Notes under the pieces: generated by a model | Databases searched by the model: none | Told to the model about the DNA's origin: nothing | The model's input: only the letters and a program-made list of their open reading frames with translations | Assembly (NCBI RefSeq): GCF_026230105.1 | Contig: NC_079477.1 | Location: 10,855,001-10,919,000, forward strand | Reading direction: 5' to 3' | DNA from: Diorhabda sublineata | Taxonomy: Eukaryota > Arthropoda > Insecta > Coleoptera > Chrysomelidae | Length of the DNA stretch: 64,000 nucleotides | In this document: piece by piece, positions 26,143 through 39,529 of the stretch | How the letters are laid out: each line of letters begins with the position of its first letter | How positions within the stretch are numbered: the first letter of the stretch is position 1 | Translations under genes and position numbers: made by a program

Positions 26143-29100
26143 CACTCCTTTAATATGAGACAATTTTTCTCTTCTAAATATTTAAAATAATTGTTCAGTT
26201 CCATATACTTGTTAACATTAGTTTCCTGCAATATGTTTCTCATCATTGTCTTCATATCCCTTCTTATTTCTGCATTTCAGTACTTCTCACATAATCTTGC
26301 TCCATGCATTGTAGTAGTAATTTTTCACTAATTCCTACTCGTCATTTACACAAATTTCAATATTAAACCGAGAAGATCATTACCTTTATATATGAATACT
26401 GCCTACAACTTTTGCATTTCATTTTTGAGAAGTGCTGGTATATGTTAGAAGAATGAGAACAAAACCAATCGTGTGCAAAAACAACGATAACAAATAATGC
26501 ATAATCTACTTCTATGTTTCCTCCATGTTTAAAATTCTTTGAATTTCCCAAAATTGGAAACAAATTGTTTGCTTATCATGTTATACGTATTTGTTAAATG
26601 CTTATTGAGCGAATCATGGTTGAGAAAATATTTTAATGTTTTTATTTCGAATACTGGTTTTCTAAAAATGAACTTACTTAAATAAATCTTGAATTGACTG
26701 TATGCACATTTGTGCAGTTACGTAGCCAAAAAATAATAATGGTGTCAATGTGCAGTTTATTTTGCAAATTTTTAAGCTAGTTGTATTTATTAAAAATTAC
26801 CCAAGAAAATAGACAATTATTACTACCTAATTACGGATTCATTATTATTCTTCATAATAATTGAATGTTCTCACTACCCTCATAATAATATATTCCCTAC
26901 ATACCTCTCTAGATCCATAATTTTAGTTCCTTGATGATAGGATAAACAATAACACCATAAACTATTACAATAAAATCGTTGCAAATTCCACTAAAATGTC
27001 TATACATCCGTCTCTGTGTCTTTTCATTTATTAACTCCCACTTCCTCGCACTTTCATTTCAAACTTTTCAGAGTGTTTTCCATGAAAATTTTGAACAGAG
27101 TAGGTGATGTGGGACCAGACATCCCCATAGAAGTACTTTAGTTGTAAAAAAATTGCTGGTGGTCTCTTGTCCAGTTTTTATAATGATCGAGTTTCCTAAA
27201 TATTGATATCTGATAGAAAATTCCTAAATATCTAGTTAAGTCCTCATATAAATTTAACGTTCATTTGAATTATCAGAATTAATTAAATTACAGTTTCTTA
27301 TTTAAATTTAATACTTCATTTGTTTTTTCCACCGAATGAAAAATCCTGTCCTGATAAGTAGGACGAGACATAACAAAATGAAGCAATTCCCGAGATCTCT
27401 CACGGAGTTATAATAACTCAACCGTCAGAGAAGTATTTTTCCAGAACAGACGTCGCACCATATTCAACAAATCATCTCGCAGCATCATCAAGAAAAGCTG
27501 TGACTGCGAATCTCGACTCCGCTGGTATTATAAACAATTTTTCTTTTCGAGTAGAAAAACTAGGTATGGAAATGAGAGCTACAACTGAAAATTATTTTCC
27601 GCATTTCCAATGGATAATGATAGAGGTCACACTCGACGAAATCCAACAAAAGTCTTATTATGTATACATGATGTTGCATTAAGATATGAGTGAAGCGACA
27701 GATTCTACATTCGTAGATATTAGTCTTTTATTTCTCACATGCCACAAAGATTTCCATGCATCATGAGCTTGTTGTTTTACATGTAAATTTGCAGCTTTTC
27801 TGTATAACGGAAAAATACGAGGAAAAATGAATGAGTGAAATCAATTATAGAAATCTAAAAATAGCTATATACTATTCAATAAAAAAGAAATTTATATACA
27901 AACTGAAAGATTCTAGAAACTGTATCTTTTGATATTTGTTAGTGTGTTTTAAAAAATCAAATTCAACATTTCTAAAGCGAACTTCCCTTTTGAAGTTTAT
28001 AATTCTTTTTCATCAAGTTTAGGCTACATAGAAGACTAGCCACCATTTTCAGAAAAAAATAGGGGCAATGTAGCTACATTCTATATAATCGCAGATATAT
28101 TCTTTATATTTGCAGATATTACATACGATAATATTTGTGAAGTTCTCACCTTGAATTTTTGTATTGAAGTAACATCGTTTCAATTGACATGAAATTAGCA
28201 ATAATAGTGTAACTTTTTAGTATTTATTTATTTTTTGTCTTCGAAGGGTGAATTATAAACATTATCTTTCACGTTCTTGATTTATTTACACACTATACAA
28301 TACACTTACAATAATTTACTATGTAATATCACTTTTACTAGTTCGTAGAAAGTATTTAGAAGAAATAATGTAAATAAACCGCCTGGTACTAAAACAAATA
28401 ATATACAAATAAACATCAAACGAGCTCCGTCACTTATAAAGACGCCGTCCGAAAAAAAAATTGCCGCGAGAATTCACATAATTTTTGAAATTCTATAATA
28501 GCTGGACGGGGCTGGCCTAAGTTTTATTTGTAGCTAAATCTTTAAAATGTTTCATACCTAGCAAGATTAAGGTTGAGGAAATCAACATCAATTTTGAATC
28601 ACTGTATGAATTTTGTTATTGTTGCCGGATATTTAGCTCAATAATTATTGAACTGTTTCATATACCACAATTTTACAATCGCTGAAAAAATACATTTTAA
28701 GTAAGTGTTGATATTAAAAAAAAAATGATCATACGTATAGTACGAGTATAAAATGAAATATGAGAGAATATCAAGTGAAGTGATGGAAATAAGCGGAATT
28801 GATTTGAGGGAACATTACTGATGAAACGAATGAAGGGGGTTTTGAAAAAAAAACTAATGAGAAAGATATAGAACATATTAAATTTGATTCTCTGAAACCA
28901 ACTGTCACTAAAATGATAATTAAAATGATAAAATGATAATTTTTAATGAGAAGAACGAATTATAAGAGTTTAGTTCTAAATATTTCAAATTAGATATGTT
29001 CACCTACCTTTCCATTCAAGTTTTTGAAGTATAATCATCTGGGATATGCGCTTTTTCCCATGTTATAGCTCTGGCGGTTTAAAGCAGTGATGTGATTTAA

Positions 29101-31245
29101 CTGGAGAAGTTCCACTGCATTCAATTCAGTGCAATGCAGGATACGATGGTAAGATTCCGAGTAAATACCTTTTTGCGTTTTTCCGAACTGTTCATTAGTA
29201 CTATATGAACCGAATAACAAAATACTAGAATAGAGTTGATTTTATACAGTGTGGATGTTGTTTTCAACTTAATAAATATGAGGAGATGTTAGCAAATATT
29301 TTTATCAAAAACAAATACTAGTAAGTAGAGGAAAAAGCTATTTAAAAAATTTACTGGAGATATTCATAAAGAAAATTATTAAATTTTTTGTTTACAGTGA
29401 AAACATGAAATATTTAGTTTTCCTCGCTTATTTTCCGATGTGAAGCTTGGACGGAATTAGCGGTCACCGAGCACTTTGAAGTAGAGCAGAGTTTGAAGAT
29501 AATAGATATGAAAACACCAAATTAATGTCTAAAATTTCATGGAATATGCTTTATTATTGATCAATAGCATAGTTCAATAAGATTTTTCTTATCTATGAAA
29601 TATACAGAGGCATAATCAAAATGTATCAAAGATTTGTTGCATCACTTTTCTTTTCGGAAAGCTTTGGATGGTATTGCGACAAATTTTCCGAGAATAAACT
29701 CACTTGAAAGAGAAACATTACGAACTCGATCTTATTCAGGTATTGATTAAATGCTATTAAATGGTTCACTGTTGCTTCTAAAATTTTTAATAGTGGCACA
29801 TTTACCAAACACACTAAAAAAGATACTGAGAAATTATGAGTTGTAACAACTCTCTAACAATATCAAGAGCTGACCGATGATTTCCAACGCAAAATCAATA
29901 TCAAAACGTTTCTTAACAATTCAATGACCGTATATCATTCAACACAATTTTTGAATCAAAAAGTTTTTGTCTCGAAGCATACGTTACTGGAAGTCTCAAA
30001 CCTATATAAGTTGTTTATCACATTTTTAAAATTGGAAACATTGCCAATTTGCCAAAAAGACAATAAACGTGAAGTAGGAAACATTGTAGAATGATTCATA
30101 ACACGAATCGGAAAAAAAACAGGGGAGAGGAAAAAATGGAACGGAAATTCTTTGAGACATATCGAATCATTATGTTTTCGAATGTTTTATTTTTGGAAGA
30201 CATATTTTTCACCAATTTAGACATTGTATATGTTTGGTTCAAACTTTTCTGTACGTATTAAAATTTCTCAATTAAACATTTTCATCTTTAAGTAACCGTT
30301 ACAAATAAGTGGGTTCAGTGTAAAATGACAAGACTTGAACAAATGATCATTTTGAAATCCCATTTAGTAAACGTAGTGTGAAAATCAGCAGAGTGTGCAT
30401 GATGAAGTTGTATGTATGGCGTGTGTTACATAATACGAATACTGGTATTATTTTTTGTTTGTTGAATTTTGTTTCGCTATTTAGGAAATTCCACTCAATA
30501 AACGTCACGATAGTACAGCACGGGAAAAAAGCTTTTTGGTGTGCGTCGAAGTTAATGTTCCGTGGTTTTAATTAACGTTTTATGCTGGTTTAAGTGGGTT
30601 AAAAGCAAATTTTTCCACAAAATACCAGATATAAAATTCAATTTGCAAGACCAGTAATTCATTTTTTAATGTTATCTACCCTAATAATTATGAGATTCTT
30701 TTAAAATTTTTTTTGATCAAAAATGAAATGCAATGATAAATACGTCTCAATCTCACAAGTCTGGTGACGCTATTTTATTAAATCAACAATATATTATTAA
30801 AAGAGATGTAGATGATGCTGCTTACATTTATTGAACTAATTTCATCATTTCAAATTATACTCCAGTCCAACAAACTAAAAATGGAATTAGTAAACTACAC
30901 TATTGGTATATTTTTTCCAATATCAATTGCAGTAGACAGTTATACGAGGAACAATCAATAAGAATCATACCAAATTAAGGAATGAAAAATAGTGTTTACT
31001 CCCCGTATTGAATTCGGTAAACATCTAACACACCGTCAGTTCACGTGGACTTGATCAATGTGTGTCAGACTTCATCATCTCCACTGTTTACTATTGAAAA
31101 CATCGAATCGTATACATAACTGCATTTCTATTAGCCGAAGCTGTCGGAAGGCGTATGTACACACACAATTTCTTCGAAAATACCAGATAAGCATTGGCGT
31201 GGCTTGGTGAGATTAATTCAATTTCTTTAAATAATTGAAAATATA
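25271..31245. other. Long stretch without recognisable genes, containing one microsatellite
   Basis: Scattered ORFs of 60-66 codons on both strands (26363-26563, 27500-27682, 29035-29220, 29626-29814, 30378-30575) give unrecognised products and show no shared strand or spacing. Apart from the AT tract at 26.1 kb, nothing supports a feature. Confidence 0.35.
26094..26138. repeat. (AT)n microsatellite, about 22 units
   Basis: Uninterrupted alternating A and T over about 45 bp. Confidence 0.95.
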
Positions 31246-32200
31246 TTGGACCATGGGCGAATGAGGACAATGAAATTGCACAGTGTAGTAAGAAATAAGA
31301 CAGGTATGAATTTAATAATAAGGATTTGGATATACAAACACAGCAAGTTATTTTATCGAGTAGTCACAAAAGGGGTTGCTGTGGATCATTCAGAGAACCG
31401 AAACACATGTGAAGAAAAACTGAAATCAGTTGACAAAGCTACTCAAGATTTTATACGTAGGACAATTTATAGTTTATATAAGGGTTGCGACAATAGAAAT
31501 AATACAAAAACATGGTTTGACAGTCACGATCTAGTAAATTTCGTGGGTTGACAATAGTAAAAATTGCTGTTTGGGTCATGTTCTAAAAGGAAACGCATTA
31601 TAATAGTACCAACACGCTGGAAGCAAAGACGGTTTCGTGCCTAATGCTTTATTAATATTTACTAAAAACTTAAAATCTGTACAGTTGATTACCATGAGGA
31701 TATGTCAGCAGAATTATTTGAAAAGTGGTTTAATGATCAGCTTTTACCTAACATTCCACCACAGTAATCGTTATAGACAACGCATCCTACCACTCTCGGC
31801 CACTCCGTAAGATACGAAATAATAGTACAAAGCTCAAATTTTATCATTTATGTATGAAAAAAATATTCCTATTTCTATCAGCGATTGTAAAAAAGGCCTA
31901 ACAAACAAAAAATTGATTACTGTCATTAAAGGTCCACAGTTGGAGAATATTTTTTATATTGACAAGCTGTGCAAAGAACAGGGTCATACTATTCTTAGAA
32001 TAGTTCCTTACTGTACGAAAATGTAATCAGTCTCCAGAACTGAGTAAAGAGGTTGTAGAACTCGTAAAGAAAGTTCTAAAAGCAGACCGCTAGGTGCTTT
32101 TTAAAAACTGTGTTGAACACGTTATCATACAACAACTAGTGCAGACGATTCTGATGACCATTATTATTTACTTTGGAGTTGAAATGTTTTTGTCGTTTTG
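31246..32200 (+). pseudogene. IS630/Tc1-type DDE (DDE_3-like) transposase, broken
   Basis: The first ORF (31246-31551) ends with KLKSVDKATQDFIRRTIYSL, resembling the 'LDDF.K..IRR.V..+Y' linker of a DDE transposase family widespread in insects and cnidarians. At 31687 the reading DYHEDMSAELFEKWFNDQLL matches its 'DYH.EM....FE.WF...L+P.+PP' block. After a one-base shift TVIVIDNASYHSRPLRK carries a catalytic Asp (31776-31778). Later come LCKEQGHTILRIVPY, KEVVELVKKVLKADR and an acidic C-terminus, TSADDSDDHYYLLWS, followed by a stop near 32183. The segment where the final catalytic acid of the 'CELNPIE' type should lie is scrambled. There are several frame breaks. Terminal repeats were not found. 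Confidence 0.8.
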
Positions 32201-35200
32201 TTTTATTTGCAAAGAATTTAGTTCCTTTTATGGTGCTTTTTGAAATCTCGTTTTCACGTCTGGTACCCTGTTTAAACAAAACGTCCCAGGTAGGTACATT
32301 TTACTCGTGTATTCACGTTTTATAATTTGATATTCAATAGTAGCAAGTTAACGAGGTGTGATAATGAGTTTTCTCTAAGTTCCAAGTAGAACTACAATTA
32401 AGTGCATTTGTCTAAATAACGGCGTATAATGCAGTTTATAATGAATCGATTGCCTTCCAACGAATACTTTCTCGTATAAGATATACATATTTTTAAAAGT
32501 ATTCATAAAAATAATAAACATACAGAATGTTTCAAAACATTCGCATGCGAGTTATATTACTGCATTAAGCGAAAAAATCGATTAAAAATCACCAATCAAT
32601 CACATGTCTATAACGCATAGATTAATCGTAAATTAACAACAAAGTTTAGCCAATCAAAGCTTCTGGAACGCTTAAGTTCATCCCTATCGAGCGGTTCAGA
32701 GAGCCATAAAAGTATTTAGCTGCTGACGAATTTTTGAATTCACTTTTGTGTCTACAACATACTTTTCTTTCCGCCGCATATTGTTATTGCTGATATCGGA
32801 AGAAGCTTCAGAGGTTGTTAAAAGAGTTTAAATAAGAGATAAAATTGCTCTATATGATGAAATCAAAATACGAAGGTAAATGCATGAAAAAAATATGGTG
32901 ACTATGTTTTCCAAAGCCAAATAGTTCTTTGTTAACGTCCTAGAGTGTCTAAACGCATGTTTCTAACTTGTCAAGACAGACTGGATCTAGCCCCACGATA
33001 ACTGTACTCTGAGGACGACATATTAGCTAGTTTACTAATGCCCATTATAATAAACATTAGCATTTCTCCTGGAAGAAGGATTATATTCGATAAGTGACGA
33101 GCATATAACGATATCCATAGAAATTTGAACCAAAATTATGATTATCAAACTGTCAACAGCTGTCAGAACTTCATGGATATATAGAATCAGCTCAAAAAAT
33201 TTCTCTAATTTTTTATCTTCATTTATTTAGTATCTATTGTTTGTATCAATTTGTTATACGAACTTATAAGGAATAATAGAGATTTAGGACGCAACAGACT
33301 TTGACCCATGATAATATTAGAGTAGCTGTAGCGGTGCTTAGAATCGTGGAATAGCGTTAAAATCATTATGTAGAGTTCATTACGTACTGATAATAGAACA
33401 ATAACAATGAAATTATGCTTTCAACATGATTTGCTTGCTTTTTATTAATTTATTGCCGCAATTTGAATAGCAAACCAATCGAACTATATGTCATATCAAG
33501 ACCCACAATTCACTTCCATGTCCTTTTCGATTGATTACTCACTTTACCCCGCAATTCGTCTTTTTATATGTATTTTTATGAATTTATCTAGTGTAAAATC
33601 AACCTTTTCAGTATTAATTTTAGAAATTAATGCAGAATATTATCAGTGAAAAGTACCTACTATTCGTAATGGAGGTTAAAATGATAAATTTTCACAGCAC
33701 GTTCGCTACTTAATCTTCATTTTCTGCAACAAAGACTGTTAATATATCTACTGTATTGTATATTAAATTTTTCATGCTCGACTATTTCGTACCTGCAATT
33801 TAATTAATTCTCAGTTGTGCTCATATGAGTGTATCATTTAGACAGTTCTCTACAACGTATACAATAAACAAGAACAAAAGTACAAAAATCACAACGTACC
33901 CTTTATGAAAATAAAACAAAATGATGAACGAGTCCCTGATAAGCGTGCACGTTACCGTCGTTTGTGTTATTCAAAAGGTTGGTGCCGAGATCTGGTTGGA
34001 TATGCGAATTTTGGGAGCTGTAAAACGGAGTCGAGGGACCTAGGCCTGATTAGCGTATAAAGTCATATTCCTTTTTAGTACGAGTGAAAAGGACGATATC
34101 GAACTCAATATATATTTCAAATATCAATTTGTTCATAAAAAAATTTCTCTGTTTCGGTAAGTGAGTCAAGTGATTTATAGTGTTTTGAGATAAAACACTT
34201 CATTATAACTATAAATGTTACTTTATAGCAAATTAAGGATCTGTATTCCCATGTCTTAGGATTCGTCATGCAAAAAGGGCTGTCCCAGTTATCGTCAGTT
34301 GCCGTCTTATTATTGGTTAAGTAGATTAATGCAAGAGCTCTCAAATGGATAATTATTGTTGTCATTCACTTGGGAACTTACAATAAGTTGCAAGCATTAC
34401 AAATTGGAGAAATGAACTTTTTCATACAGACATTGGAAACAATTTTCACATTTAATCATATCTTCATGACCCTCTTTCTTTAGGTATTGTCTCAATGGTA
34501 CAAATTCTATTAGCCTGCTTTGTTCGATCTAGATCCTCTTAATTTTTATTCACAATATTTTTTGTATCAGATTTTCTGGTTTCGCCACCTACTGGTGGTT
34601 TTCATTCTCTTACTTGAATTTCTTATGCATCTCTAATATCTGATACCTTTTTTGTGGTACTTTCGACAAGTTCTATTTACCAATATTTTTTCTTTTGTGT
34701 CTTTAGTTTCTTATAAATCAGGCCAAAAGAAATTATTTTTCAAAGGAGAAATTTTCCAACATAATTTTTTCACTTTGTCTCATGCATATTATTTCCGATA
34801 TATGTATCTTCATCAATTTCTCCTACTAAAGATGGAGCTGTTGAAAAAATATTTTATGGGCTTTTGTTTTTGTACATGTCGAAAATTGATCTACCTCAAT
34901 AACCTGCAGTAGAGAGTCTGAGCTCATCTATTCATTATTCACCCACCTCTTAGGGTATTATCACTTAGACTTTGTTTGGTTGTTGCCTCGTGATGCTAAT
35001 CAGTATTTTCATCTATCTATTTTATGGAGACTGGATCTGATATATTTTCCCAACAAACTGGACATGAGATTGGCAAAAAATTTAGTTCATCCGATTCTCA
35101 GTAATAATTTATCAATGTATTAAGTTACTCATATCCAAAGCTTGTGTAATAAATAAATACGAAATTATGAGACTCAGTTTTTTCGTTTACCGGTTAGTTC

Positions 35201-35329
35201 AGATCAAAGAACCGAGAAGAAAGAACTAAAAAGCCAAAAGGAATTTACGAGCATAAAAAAAGAACTTAAGTTAATAAGTACCATACTTTCTTACTAAAAT
35301 TTCAGCCATTTTGAACGCTGACCTTTCGT
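32201..35329. other. No recognisable gene
   Basis: ORFs at 34117-34365 (reverse) and 34652-34912 (forward) have no recognisable product. A CCAAT-like, TATA-like arrangement sits at 32648-32745 (see findings) but no coding sequence follows it. Confidence 0.35.
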
Positions 35330-35900
35330 TTGACAATCATACAAATGACTCGTGAAGAGTGTCTCAATATCGACCTATCAAAAGAACGCATTTGCCATAC
35401 ACAAACTGAAGAATTATGCATGCCTATGCTATCCGGCGCATTGGGTTCCGCGTTTGTTCACTTTCGAGCAAAATCGCATTCGAATGAATATTCCCAGCCC
35501 TTACTGACTCAGTTAAAGAAAAAGGAGACAGATTTTTACATTGATTCATAACTGTTGATAAAAGTTAAATTCACCACTACAGTCCTGAAATGAGAATGAG
35601 ATAATCATGGAAATGTGTTTGTCGAATATCTTCAAAAAGGTGAAATAATTGCAAGAGACTATAAGGCATCATTACTCATTGAAGTCAAGAAATATATTTA
35701 TATTAGAATGATGCTCTTGTTTGCTGACGTGCGGCTAAAATCACGAATTGCACTTTTTAATTGGTTCACCACCCTAAAAAGTTAAAGCATCGCAGAAAAA
35801 GTTATAGACTTAAAACTTTTTAGACAATCCTTTTATTTAGAAGAAGCGATTGAGGGAAAAATTACGATTGATTATGTAGAATTTGGTAATGACATTTTGC
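35330..35900 (+). pseudogene. Mariner transposase remnant, most domains traceable
   Basis: The ORF 35330-35551 reads ERICHTQTEELC; an overlapping frame gives HWVPRLFTFEQNRIRMNI; the ORF then continues SQPLLTQLKKKETDF. This is the mariner segment from the end of the DNA-binding domain to just before the catalytic core. At about 35546 another frame gives FITVDKS, a stop, and IHHYSPEM, equivalent to 'F+TVDETWIHHYTPE' with the first catalytic Asp. Then GNVFVEYLQKGEIIARDYKA matches 'GIIF+DYLEKG.TI....Y', and the end (EKVIDLKLFRQSFYLEEAIE, DYVEF) matches the C-terminus. The middle 'HQDNAPAH' part with the second catalytic Asp is deleted. The N-terminal HTH is missing too. Confidence 0.82.
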
Positions 35901-36969
35901 TTTGTTTGTGCGGTTTGCTTCAGTAATTTCAGCTGATTTAACTCAACGAATTCACCAAACTCTTTTAATAGATGCTGTTGCGATTTTTCTATAGCTACAC
36001 TGCTATATAATTGCAAATGTACATCTATTATTCTAGTATGCTACAAGAAAATAAAGAATGAATAGCTTAGCTTTATTCTCTGGTGCACTTCCTGTTTCAT
36101 TCCTTGTAAGCTTCCAACTTCAAATAGTGTATCTTAAATATTTGACGTCCATGTTGGTGAATTAAATTGTATGAGACAAACTAATCCATGTTGGGAAGCA
36201 CCTAGACTATATCTGAATAATTGTACCAAGTCAAGCAGACAAATACTGACTTCCTTTCACTTCATTTTCGCCTTGTCAACTGGACATACGTGAAAACCCG
36301 TTATTCCCTCAGTAGCCATAGAAGTCGTATGCAATTCCTGCGAGACAGCTTTGCCGCTAGGATGTAAAATAATTATTTTGATGCGATGCAATCAACTTTG
36401 TTTATGGAATACTGGAACATGTTTATGACATAAGAGGATTTTTATAATTAATAACTTTGATGATAAGGGAATGTTTGATATTAGCGAATAATTGGATTTT
36501 CAACTTGGAACGGTGTATTCGAATCATTCATATATAAGGAAGAAATGTGAAAAACTGAAAAATTATTTTTGGCTGTCTTTTATTGTTTCTTATAGTATTA
36601 TACAGAGAAAATCATAGAGAGCACTAGCTCTTCGCTTGAAAAATAATTTACTCATCCAGTACCATGAGTTCTGTGGTATATTCACTTATACCTTTGATTT
36701 TATATGATACCAAAAGAAAAGTCTATTGGGGATAGATCTCCAAGTCTTCTGATCCCACTTACTTGAAACGATATTTCAGAAATAGCCAAACAACAACTGC
36801 AAAGTGGGAAGAAATTTCATTTTGATTGAATCAAATGTAGTTATTTGCATAAGTATTAATATAAATGAAGTATATGACAAAAATTTTTTTTAAGGTTTTA
36901 CTGCACATTTATCAAATTGATGCGTCGCGTCGCGTGCGATTAAAGAAATAATTTTGTATTTTTATTCTA
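35901..36969. other. No recognisable content; CpG-rich patch near the right end
   Basis: GCGTCGCGTCGCGTGCG at 36922-36938 stands out in otherwise A+T-rich sequence, just upstream of the piggyBac coding remnant. The pyrimidine-rich tract ending TATTCTAG at about 36970 resembles a 3' splice site. Confidence 0.4.
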
Positions 36970-38610
36970 GGGTCAAAATATGTCATATATGACAGGCTGT
37001 AATGAGAAATATAATTTAAATGATCCCAAAGAATTGGAAAATTTCAAAAATTTATGTTTGAGGATGAAGCTGAAACGGAAGAAGACATCAATGATGAAGA
37101 AGATACGAAAGAGAAATATAATATTGAAGAGCACGAAGGGGATTCAGAAAGTGAACAAGAAACTACTGCAGATGAGGAAGATTCAGATAATGAGAGCGAA
37201 GAGAGTTACTTAGAGTTACTTTGTTGGATAAGGTAAGGGCAAAAGAGATAGAGAAAAGTTCAAGTGGAGAAAAATGCTTTTATCAAAAATAATACGATAT
37301 AAGAGTGAAAATATCACTCGCAAATTACCAGAGGTAATAGGTGGAGCTAAATCATCCATCAGAATGCTGGAGCTGCCTTATCAATGATGAAATTTTACAG
37401 ATTATTGTGCAGTATACCAACCAGTACATTGAAAGCATAAGAAATTTGTTTCGGCGTGAAAGAGATGAAAAACCTAATGATATCATTGAATTGAAAGCCT
37501 TTATAGGTTTGCTAATTTTGGCTGGTGTTCACGGAAGCAACACATAAAGTCTAGAAGATATTTGGGGATCAGATGGAGATGGCATTGAAAAATTCCGATT
37601 GGTTACGAATATCAAATGTTTCAAATTTATTTTGAGATGTCTGTGATGGAACGAACAGACGATTGGTAATGCAAAAAATTAACAGACAAACTTGCACACA
37701 TTTGACAAGTTTTTGATATGTTCGTAAAAAATTGTCAAAATTCCCACCATTTAGGAGAAAATGTAATCGTAGACGAAAAATTTGAGGGATTTCGTGGAAG
37801 ATGTAGCTTTGTTCAATACATCCCGAATAAACTGAGCAAAAATGGATTTAATATTTATGCACTTGTTGATGCCCAAGTTTTTTTATTTATATAAGTTGGA
37901 AATATACACTGGACTGCAGACCAAGGGTCTTTACCGATTAAGTTATTCTCCAATGGATGTCGTTTTGCGAATTTTTAAGCCCATATACCAATCATGACGA
38001 AATATAACTGCGTACAATTGGTTTTCCAGTTATGACTGATAGAAGAAAGTGTCATATATTGGTACTGTGAAAAAACATAAGCCTAAACTTACACTAGAGT
38101 TTATTACAACCAAGGTACAACCATCACAGATGGTTTCCTATGTACCTAGGCCAGGTAAATATGTGATTTTGGTAACAAATATGGAGGAAGATGAAACCTT
38201 AGATTATCATGTTTTATAATTAAACCAAGGGCGGTGTAGACGTTGCAGATAAAATGTGTGCATCGTATAATGTTGCAAGAAATGTTAAACGTTGGCCTAT
38301 TCTTTTCCCTAATTAATATGAGAGGTATTTATGCCCAAATTATTTATTTTATAATGAAAATAATGAAAGTGTTGTTTGAAGAAAAAAAGTACGCAACTGT
38401 AGATAAAGAAGGTGAAAGAAGGATGAAAATATTTCACAAAAAAAAAGAAGAAGATATGAAACGTGTCAAGATAATCAAAAGTTAACTAAATATAGTTGCA
38501 GAAACTGCAAGAAACCTTTTTCCTTATCGCATATCGAGTGTTATTGTTCTTTTTTGATTTATTTATATATTGTATTCACTGCAAGTACGTCTGTATGTAA
38601 TTCTGTCTAA
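36970..38610 (+). pseudogene. piggyBac transposase, nearly full length, broken
   Basis: The parts occur in family order. The acidic N-terminus (reading from 37054, rich in Glu/Asp) is followed by KWRKML and SENITRKLPEV. The ORF at 37341 holds INDEILQIIVQYTNQYI and KPNDIIELKAFIGLLILAGV, then LEDIWGSDGDGIEKFRL. GENVIVDEKFEGFRGRCSF carries the first catalytic Asp (37772-37774). RNITAYNWFSS sits where the family has 'RN+T.DNWFTS', so the second catalytic Asp is now Tyr. GTVKKHK and VSYVPRPGK follow, then KGGVDVADKMCASYNVARN with both downstream Asp residues intact. The C-terminal Cys-rich zinc-binding domain is still visible as RCQDNQKLTKYSCRNCKKPF ending near 38550. At least six stops or frameshifts occur. 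No TTAA-flanked terminal repeats were identified with confidence. Confidence 0.92.
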
Positions 38611-39529
38611 TAAAGCAGTTTAAGAATAACAAAATTTGAATAATTACCCCAAAATTAGAATTAACAAACATTTTGATACGCCGCACCCCACTGTAAGATT
38701 TTTTGGGCGCGCCTGGCTGAAGGATATGAAAGGAGTACTGAGCTTATTGCTAGAATTGATTTTGTATTCAGAGAATTTTTGCTTCGTTTGCTCAAATTTG
38801 TGATAGAAATTCACTTTTAAATATGTAACACCTCATGTATTGGACCCACTTTCTCACTTTTTAAAAATACAATCTCGTAAAATCTACAGTATTCATTCGT
38901 TCCTAATGCATGATTCGTTTGCTTCCTTTCAGTAGCAGAAGGTTAAATCAATGCTGTTCAATACCAACCTACACATCATCAATTCAAGTCAGATTGAGCA
39001 CAGATAAATAAAATGAATCTTTGGAAAAAATCTCGACATTTCTTTGAAAGAATATCAATAAAATCCCAGAGAACCTCTTGTGAAATTGAAAAGCTCTAGT
39101 ATCGACTTGATAAAATGAGTAAAATGTGTTTTACTTACAGTCGAGTGGAAGAGTGAAATCATCATAAAATTGTATGTTATTGATACAACCAAAATTCTAT
39201 AATGGAAATTATATGCCTCCATTTATTATTGATCATGGATTTGGCTATATATTATGTACGTCAATAAAAAATGATAACTGTTCAAAAAACCAACCAAGAG
39301 ATCTTATGTTATAGAATCTGTTCAGTACAGTTGAGAACTTAGATAAACGACAGTATGATTAGTCGTATCACCCGAAAAAATTTATCTGATTTCGGGCGAA
39401 AAGTAGATCCAAAAATTTACTCCTACGACATCCTAATGATATGTGCAAGGAAAAAGTAAGAATGTATCGAATTCTTGTTGTGTTGTAAACTCTTCTAGGT
39501 GCGAAATTTCAAATTATTACGGCGTTTTG
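38611..39529. other. No recognisable content
   Basis: No ORF or repeat recognised. A GGGCGCGCC patch near 38705 is an isolated G+C-rich spot and may be residual piggyBac end sequence. Confidence 0.35.
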
